From Siphonodentalium dalli (taxonomy: Eukaryota; Mollusca; Scaphopoda; Gadilida; Siphonodentaliidae), in the NCBI GenBank assembly GCA_032622095.1, contig CP136061.1, positions 5,900,734 through 5,964,733 of the forward strand: a stretch of DNA of 64,000 bases, given 5' to 3'. Shown here in pieces: positions 58,098 to 64,000 of the stretch (the stretch's first letter is position 1; each line of letters begins with the position of its first letter). The position numbers were made by a program, and so were the translations under genes. The notes under the pieces were generated by a model that was given only the letters and a program-made list of their open reading frames with translations, did not search any database and had not been told where the DNA came from.

Positions 58098-58116
58098 ACG
58101 ATGAAGCTGAACATTA

Positions 58117-61100
58117 TTAATTACACTCAGGACAGACGTATTGTTTTAAAGCTCGTCCTTGTTTTGCAGTAACCTTAACGCACTCCCCATGATACCATTC
58201 CCTGCAGCTGTCACATTGGATCATGAATTTGCCATCGTCTATTTTATTGCACCAGCAGTACAGAATATCTGCAGAGGAAATAGAGGCTCTTTCCTCCCCT
58301 CTTTTAATGACGGCCCGTAGCCATTTTGGCAGTTCCTCATCTCGACACAACTTAAGTCGGTCATGATGGAGTGTTACTAAACCGGTCTTAAGTCTGACCT
58401 TAAAGGTGCTCTTAGAAAGTAACTGCATTATTACGCCCGGTCCCTTCCAGTTCACCGATAGTTTTTTATTTTTCCCCTTGATAACTGCTGTGTCGCGTAG
58501 GTAAACTATATCTCCCAACTTAAATGGTTTACAAAACATCCTGGCATCGTACTTTTTCTTCATTTGGACCTGAGACTGTTTTAGTTTATCTCTAGCAATC
58601 TCATGGGCGACCCTCATTGTATTTTCCAGTTCCAAAACAAACTCAGGTATATTTTCCATGCTTTTATGAGGGAAATTTGTGGGGTACATGAGGTCGACGG
58701 GTTTGGTTACCTCTCTGCCCAACATCAAACGATTCGGAGTGAAACCGGTTTGCCGACAAACCGATGATCGCAAAGCTCCAGCTATTTGGGGTAGGAAAAT
58801 GTCCCAACTTTTCTGTTTTTTGCCCACAAAGCAGCGCACCGCGTCCATTAAAGTTCTATTATATCTTTCGCATTGGCCATTAGCGGATGGTCTATATGGC
58901 GAGCATCGGAGCTTATCAATATTCAGTGCCTTACACATTTCCGCAAAAAGATCGCTCTCAAAGTTCCGCCCTTGGTCTGTCAAAATCCCAAATGGAAGAC
59001 CAAAGCGAGTAAAGAATTCATTTATCGCTGCCCGCGCCGTATCAATAGCTGTTTGAGAAGGTAATGGAATACATTCCACCCATTTGGTGAAAGAGTCAAC
59101 GATCATGAGGACATATTCATTTCCCTGTTCCGTCCTCGGTAATGGCCCCAAAAAGTCCATGTGCACGCGTTCCATAGGTGCCCCCATTTGAATTTGTTGA
59201 AGTGGAGTGCGAGGGTGCCGGCTTTGCTTTTTACAAACATTGCAAGTCTTGCAGGCTGCCACCCAGATCTCAACATCGTTATTTAGCCCAACCCAATAAC
59301 CAATTTCCTTGACCCGCTCTTTCGTTCTACTCATTCCTTGGTGTCCAGAAAGTGGAACATTGCGGCATAACTCAAATATTTCTTTTCTCATATTAAATGG
59401 AACCACTATAACTTTTCGCCCAGTCTTGCGGGTTCTATACAAAACATTATCATTATCAAGAACGCAAAGTTCCTTATTTAACCAATAATTTTTGGCAGCA
59501 GGGCTAGATATCAGTAAATCCCCTTCCGAAGGTTCCACAGTGTTGATTAGCCAATTCAAAATAAGTTTGAGATCTGGGTCAGCGTCTTGAGCTAGCTTAA
59601 TATCGTCCGATGAGTGCTTTTGAAATTCCACTAACTGGACCGATGGTTTATGTTCAGGACCTGACCCCTTTCCGGTGAGGGAAAGGGCCATAGGATCCTT
59701 GGTTTCTCTATTTATAGTCTCTCCACCCGGATCCCAGGTCTCGTGTAGGCCTAATGGAGTATTTGGGATCAAAGGCTGTGTAAGCAACTTATTGGGGACC
59801 TCTTTGTGAGGGTTAGTCAGGTTAGTTTGAGGAGAATCCATGGTTGGTGTTACTCCAGCTGAGGCCCAAAATAAATTTAAATCAAATTTAGCGCTTTGCT
59901 CCCTTTTTCCAATTCGTGAAATGGCAGACAGAGGTATTATGTCATTCACTTCTTCCTCAAATTTCTTTCTCTTCAACTCAACCCTTTTGCAGTAGGCACA
60001 TCCCCCACAAGGCAGCGATTCAATCCCAGTCTCTGCTTTACAATATTCGTCCCATGGGATCCTACTCAGCGCATCTGCATTCGAATGTTTTTCACCCTTC
60101 CGAAATACTATTTGCATGTTAAATTGACTTAATTCGAGGAGCCATCTAGCCAATTGGCCTTGGGGCTCCTTGAAATTCATCAACCACGTAAGACTGCTGT
60201 GGTCTGTACGGAGCGTAAAAGGTTTGCCCAATAAATAATGCTTGTATTGGCGAGTAAAACATACGACAGCTAAAAGTTCCTTACGTGTGGTGCAATAATT
60301 CCGCTGTTCCTTTGATAAAGCTAGACTCCCATAGCAAATAACTTTTTCTTGCCCATTTTGTATCTGAATTAATTCAGCCCCCATACACGTTTGTGAACAA
60401 TCGGTATCTAGCAGATATGGGTCGGTTTTATTCGGAAGGGCCAATACTGGTGGGCTCGTTAGAAGTTTCCGAAGGTTTTGCCAGGCAGATTCTTCAGAAT
60501 CTCCCCATGAAAAAGGTTTTTTCCTTATAGAATCGTATAACGGTTTGGCAAGTTCTGCAAAATCTTTAACAAAGTTACGGTGATAGTTAACTAACCCCAT
60601 AAACCGCTCCACTTCCTTCGCTGATCGTGGACGTGGCCAATCTTTGACTACTTGAGTCGCACTATCCCCCATTTCTAGCCCGTTTGCACTTATGACTCTT
60701 CCAAGGAATTGCACTTCTTTTTGGAACAGAAGACATTTCCGGGGTTTTAGTTTTAAGCCATATTCCCGAAACCTCAATAGGACTTCTTTTAAATTGTTTA
60801 TGTGCGAATCTACTCCCTGCCCCATAACCAAACAATCGTCTACGAATGCCAAAGTGGTCTTCCAGAGGAGCCCGCGCAACACAAGATTCATTGCCCGACA
60901 GTAACTAGCTACCGCGCCCGTCAGTCCAAAACTTAAGCGTTCAAACTCAAAAATCCCGTATTTAGTAATAAACGCAGTCTTAGGTTGGTCTTCCTCTCGG
61001 ATACGGAGCTGGTAATACGCCTGGTTGCAGTCCAATTTTGAAGCCCATTCGTTGTCAGCTAGTGCCGCAAGACAATCATCGACTAGCGGTAGGGGAAATT

Positions 61101-63180
61101 GATCTTTTTTGGTTACCGCGTTCAATTTTCGATAATCTAAGCACCACCGCACCGTATGATCGGGTTTACGGATAAGAACCGGGACTGAACACCACTCGGA
61201 CATAGAAGGTTTAATTATTCCGGCGCCCAAAAGTTTCTTCAAGTGCGACTCCTCCTCCCCCGCAAAGGCTTCCGGGGTCCTGCGCATTCTTAATTTAACG
61301 GGTGTTGCATCACCAGTAGGAATGGTGTGCTCTATAGCCGTAAAGTGCCCAAGATCATATTCGTGGGTAGCAAAAATGTCTTGGAATTCTATTAATAAGT
61401 CTTTTAATTTCAATTGTTCTGAATAATTCAAGTGTACTATTGACCTTTCAAAAAGTTGTGATAAATGAGGGGGCAATGTTGAGATATTTCCATTTTCCAC
61501 CACAGTTTCATTGACTCGTGGGTGATTATCGCAAATCCTTTCCGACGTCAGTGAACTAATCTCAGAAACATGAGAGATTTGACGGTTCTTCCTCAGCGTT
61601 ACCGAAGACCCGGTAGGATTTAAAATGCAACAAAGTATTTCAGTGGTCCCTTTACTGTGTAACGAACACCCCACAATTATTTTATCCCCTATAACTGGTT
61701 CTACTATAAAATCGTGGGCCATGGAATTTACTCTACAACCGACCAGCCTACCTGTACGAGGGGGAATCACACATTTATTGGAAATCATTACCGGTTGAAT
61801 CCTTTCTTCCGGTTTTTTATCATTCATCCTTTGGTTAGAAAACAAATAGGAACCTACGTGTACGTCACTCTCCCTCCCGGGGCCTGTACCGACTATCATA
61901 CTCTCGCCAAGTTGGTCCTCAGGCGGTAAGACCGGGAGATCAGAACTTGCAGTCATATTGTCACCAAGTTGGTCCTCCGGCGGCAAGGCCGGGAGCTCAA
62001 AACTTGCAGTCATATTCTCACCAAGTTGGTCCTCCGGCAGCAAAGCCGGAAGATCAAAACTTGCAGTCATACTCTCACCAAGTTGGTCCTCCGGCAGCAA
62101 AGCCGGAAGATCAAAACTTGCAGTCATACTCTCACCAAGTTGGTCCTCCGGCGGCAAGGCCGGGAGATCAAAACTTTCAGTCATACTTTTACCAAAAAGA
62201 TGAGGACACTTCCTATTGACTGTACCAATTCCCACCAGCCCAAATGTACACAAAGGACTACCACAAGATATAGGAATGAGTTCGTTATTGAGGCGGAGTT
62301 CATCATTTAAGAGGTCTAAGGTCATAAAATGTTTTTTCATGAAATCATAGCCTAAGAGCATTTGATCATAAATGGGTGCTACATAGAAATTTTCCTGAAA
62401 GATTTGGGCTCCCAATTTAATCTCTACTGGCCCTACATATAACCCTCCCATACCAGAATTCCTGGCGGCTAACTTTAAGTTCACATGATTTATAATTGGC
62501 GGTGTTATAGTAAAACCTTCAAAAATCTTATCGGAAATTATGGAGACTTCTGCGGCTGAATCTATTACCGATTCCACTTCCATACCATTTAGAAATACAT
62601 TCACCATCGCCAACGGTCTTTGAACCTTATGAATCCCAACTACCGGATCGGCTGGTAAAGAGTTGCTGAGAATGTTAGGTAGAGTTTTTCCCTCTAAATC
62701 TCCCAGCAACCCTTGACAGGCCTGGTCCCTTAAAAGTGTTTGGGCTGTGATAAAGTTTGAGACTGCCATCGAGTCCTTTAAACCATTGAGTACCAAACCC
62801 TCTTGCGCCGTAAACTCTGATGTTAAATCAATCAAAATTCCCTCCGGTACTGAAATAACCTCGGGTATTGTATCACTTGAGAAATTGATCAAATCGTCAG
62901 GTATTGATTTAACTATTGAATCCATTAAGTTGTCGGGTATTGGGTTAACTTTATTGGATACCCGGCTGATATTATTGAGAGGAAATGGCTCCCCTTTAAC
63001 GGACAATTCATTTACATGTACATCTGTGTAATCAATATTTACATTTATTAGCTCATTCTTACCAACTTCCTTGAGACCATCTACAAATGGAGCCGGAATC
63101 AGGCCTCTTGACCCGACTCTCTGAAGTTTGACATGCCCATTTTGTTTCCGGTTTCCGCATTTTCCGGAGGCGCTGAACGA
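58117..63180 (-). CDS. pol: Gypsy pol: protease, RT, RNase H, integrase, C-terminal PHD finger
   Basis: Open from 63,180 (after a TAA at 63,181-63,183) to the stop at 58,117, in the -1 frame relative to gag. Numbering from codon 63,006: protease ~135-235 (VIDSAAEVSII, active D149). A linker with five 19-residue repeats covers 274-368. RT is ~560-770 (DYRKLNAVT, LSFGLTGA, FVDD at 721-724). RNase H is ~865-985 (DTDCSQTCMGAEL, RKELLAVV, TDHSSLTWL, HSNADALSR). Integrase is ~1205-1440: zinc region with GHQG and CKTCNVC, catalytic D1284, D1344 and E1380, an exact D,D35E spacing. A GPLPR/SPYRPSANGQCER core is present. The first His of the zinc region appears to be replaced (CRNVPLSGH). A C4HC3 PHD finger (1583-1628) ends the protein. 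All frames are intact, so the copy is young. Confidence 0.93.
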   Translation of the reverse strand, partial: SFSASGKCGNRKQNGHVKLQRVGSRGLIPAPFVDGLKEVGKNELINVNIDYTDVHVNELSVKGEPFPLNNISRVSNKVNPIPDNLMDSIVKSIPDDLINFSSDTIPEVISVPEGILIDLTSEFTAQEGLVLNGLKDSMAVSNFITAQTLLRDQACQGLLGDLEGKTLPNILSNSLPADPVVGIHKVQRPLAMVNVFLNGMEVESVIDSAAEVSIISDKIFEGFTITPPIINHVNLKLAARNSGMGGLYVGPVEIKLGAQIFQENFYVAPIYDQMLLGYDFMKKHFMTLDLLNDELRLNNELIPISCGSPLCTFGLVGIGTVNRKCPHLFGKSMTESFDLPALPPEDQLGESMTASFDLPALLPEDQLGESMTASFDLPALLPEDQLGENMTASFELPALPPEDQLGDNMTASSDLPVLPPEDQLGESMIVGTGPGRESDVHVGSYLFSNQRMNDKKPEERIQPVMISNKCVIPPRTGRLVGCRVNSMAHDFIVEPVIGDKIIVGCSLHSKGTTEILCCILNPTGSSVTLRKNRQISHVSEISSLTSERICDNHPRVNETVVENGNISTLPPHLSQLFERSIVHLNYSEQLKLKDLLIEFQDIFATHEYDLGHFTAIEHTIPTGDATPVKLRMRRTPEAFAGEEESHLKKLLGAGIIKPSMSEWCSVPVLIRKPDHTVRWCLDYRKLNAVTKKDQFPLPLVDDCLAALADNEWASKLDCNQAYYQLRIREEDQPKTAFITKYGIFEFERLSFGLTGAVASYCRAMNLVLRGLLWKTTLAFVDDCLVMGQGVDSHINNLKEVLLRFREYGLKLKPRKCLLFQKEVQFLGRVISANGLEMGDSATQVVKDWPRPRSAKEVERFMGLVNYHRNFVKDFAELAKPLYDSIRKKPFSWGDSEESAWQNLRKLLTSPPVLALPNKTDPYLLDTDCSQTCMGAELIQIQNGQEKVICYGSLALSKEQRNYCTTRKELLAVVCFTRQYKHYLLGKPFTLRTDHSSLTWLMNFKEPQGQLARWLLELSQFNMQIVFRKGEKHSNADALSRIPWDEYCKAETGIESLPCGGCAYCKRVELKRKKFEEEVNDIIPLSAISRIGKREQSAKFDLNLFWASAGVTPTMDSPQTNLTNPHKEVPNKLLTQPLIPNTPLGLHETWDPGGETINRETKDPMALSLTGKGSGPEHKPSVQLVEFQKHSSDDIKLAQDADPDLKLILNWLINTVEPSEGDLLISSPAAKNYWLNKELCVLDNDNVLYRTRKTGRKVIVVPFNMRKEIFELCRNVPLSGHQGMSRTKERVKEIGYWVGLNNDVEIWVAACKTCNVCKKQSRHPRTPLQQIQMGAPMERVHMDFLGPLPRTEQGNEYVLMIVDSFTKWVECIPLPSQTAIDTARAAINEFFTRFGLPFGILTDQGRNFESDLFAEMCKALNIDKLRCSPYRPSANGQCERYNRTLMDAVRCFVGKKQKSWDIFLPQIAGALRSSVCRQTGFTPNRLMLGREVTKPVDLMYPTNFPHKSMENIPEFVLELENTMRVAHEIARDKLKQSQVQMKKKYDARMFCKPFKLGDIVYLRDTAVIKGKNKKLSVNWKGPGVIMQLLSKSTFKVRLKTGLVTLHHDRLKLCRDEELPKWLRAVIKRGEERASISSADILYCWCNKIDDGKFMIQCDSCREWYHGECVKVTAKQGRALKQYVCPECN
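61903..62187 (-). repeat. 57-bp (19-residue) tandem repeat inside pol, 5 copies
   Basis: Encodes five copies of SMTASFDLPALLPEDQLGE with small changes, between protease and RT. All three forward frames on the opposite strand stay open across it, which is a shadow of the in-frame period. Confidence 0.95.
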
Positions 63181-64000
63181 TTAAAGGGCTTGCCACTGGG
63201 ACAATTTCGAGCGTAATGGCCCCTACCCCCACAAGAAAAACAGGTAAACCTCCCTCCATTTTCCTTACTAAACCGGTTAGGCCTCTGATCATTTCCGCGC
63301 CCCCTTCCACGACCTACTCCGGGTTGAAGGTTAGATATTTGACGCATCAAAACTCCGTAGCCATCCTCAGTATTGGAGGCTTGCGACTTAACTTCTACTC
63401 TCGATACTCCCGGAGAATATTCACTTTCAAATGCCCCAACACTTCGTACTTCCCTTTTTCTTCCCAGGGCTTGAGTGGCTTGAATGTATTTCACCTTTTT
63501 TACTGCATCTTCTATGTTTGGTAGTTGGAGCCCGTTGGTATAATCCCCAGAATTCCGATCATAAAGCCCTTGACAAAATCTGGCCACAGCTTGTCCCATT
63601 ATAATATTTTCCGGTGACCCTTTCCATACTTTAGAAGCCTTCATAAGAACCCGATCCGCCCACTCCTGTAGGAGTTCATCTCTATTTTGGGTCATACTCA
63701 AGAATTGGGCGCTTAGAGTTTCGGGCGGTTGTTGGGCCCCATAATGAACCACCAATTTGTCCATCACGGCTTGGAAACCCAAATCCGGATGATTTTCGGA
63801 AAGAAAAGCGTAGTAGTCAAGAACCTTTCCCTCCAAGCTTAAACATAAGGCCGTTAATTTCTCAACTGCAGTCAATTGATGTAAAACAGCGAAGCTTTCA
63901 AACTTAGCCCGAAAACCTTCAAAGCTATTGCGGCCATCAAATTTCAATCCATGAGGGAGATTAGGAAACTTATGTCTTCGATCCCTTTCCTGAACATGGT
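63099..64000 (-). CDS. gag: Gypsy gag (N-terminus beyond the window edge)
   Basis: The frame is open without a stop from the right edge to TGA at 63,099, so ~300 codons are visible and the start is outside. The first visible residues include RRHKFPNLPHG, and the frame continues LKFDGRNSFEGFRAKFESFA. The helical capsid-like region ends in an R/G-rich stretch (GVGRGRGRGNDQR). Next comes one zinc knuckle CFSCGGRGHYARNCP (C-x2-C-x4-H-x4-C) that packages RNA in this family. It overlaps the open pol frame by ~82 bp. Confidence 0.9.
   Translation of the reverse strand, partial: HVQERDRRHKFPNLPHGLKFDGRNSFEGFRAKFESFAVLHQLTAVEKLTALCLSLEGKVLDYYAFLSENHPDLGFQAVMDKLVVHYGAQQPPETLSAQFLSMTQNRDELLQEWADRVLMKASKVWKGSPENIIMGQAVARFCQGLYDRNSGDYTNGLQLPNIEDAVKKVKYIQATQALGRKREVRSVGAFESEYSPGVSRVEVKSQASNTEDGYGVLMRQISNLQPGVGRGRGRGNDQRPNRFSKENGGRFTCFSCGGRGHYARNCPSGKPFNRSAPPENAETGNKMGMSNFRESGQEA

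Noticed and set aside
61947..62310. Plus-strand frames over the pol repeat (QSYSHQVGPPAAK type)
   Set aside because: Opposite-strand shadows of the 57-bp in-frame repeat in pol.

Overview
The window is eukaryotic, AT-rich, gene-poor and dominated by repeats. It suggests a mollusc, most likely a bivalve. The reasons are a very long tandem array of ~160 bp monomers inside a mobile-element-like frame, many short foldback elements, a tRNA-derived SINE, a CR1/RTE-like LINE tail and a Ty3/Gypsy element, around a few intron-containing metazoan genes. I cannot name the species.

Layout. 1-14,370: a satellite array of ~88 monomers, entering from the left edge and ending in a terminus that recurs at three other loci. 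17,132-23,577: the last two exons of a rabenosyn-5 (RBSN) gene on the + strand. Its last intron holds ~86 tandem copies of its own 5' splice site. 23,740-39,830: a field of foldback MITEs (TTAA-flanked piggyBac-like, TA-flanked mariner-like, one uncertain), a recurring 91-bp hairpin, a SINE and two minisatellites. 40,112-46,456: the last two exons of an unidentified - strand gene, phase-matched, with two minisatellites in the intervening intron; one array is built from a partial copy of the terminal exon. 46,900-53,800: a hAT-like MITE with 8-bp target duplication, more TTAA MITEs, a 1.4-kb TA-flanked element, a candidate terminal exon and a LINE 3' fragment. 54,545-54,638: a likely first coding exon (+) of a small membrane-anchored protein. 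54,769-64,000: an apparently intact Ty3/Gypsy element on the - strand, inserted antisense downstream of that exon and running off the right edge.

The outstanding item is the Gypsy element. It has gag (CCHC knuckle), then pol (protease, RT, RNase H, integrase with D,D35E, and a C-terminal PHD finger). In the position normally taken by env it has an intact 894-codon third ORF. That ORF fuses a Tpt1/KptA-like NAD+-dependent RNA 2'-phosphotransferase domain, a small C2H2-like finger, a linker with four RPLTG-type repeats, and a TatD-family metal-dependent nuclease. A splice-acceptor-like sequence sits directly before its ATG, as if it were expressed from a spliced subgenomic RNA. I know of no described LTR element with this gene.

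The second theme is minisatellites seeded on exon edges: a splice donor (~86 copies), a stop codon (5), a retroelement ORF end (6) and the start of a terminal exon (~21). The third is a 69-bp near-perfect palindrome shared by several different TTAA-flanked MITE types, with compensatory changes in its stem.
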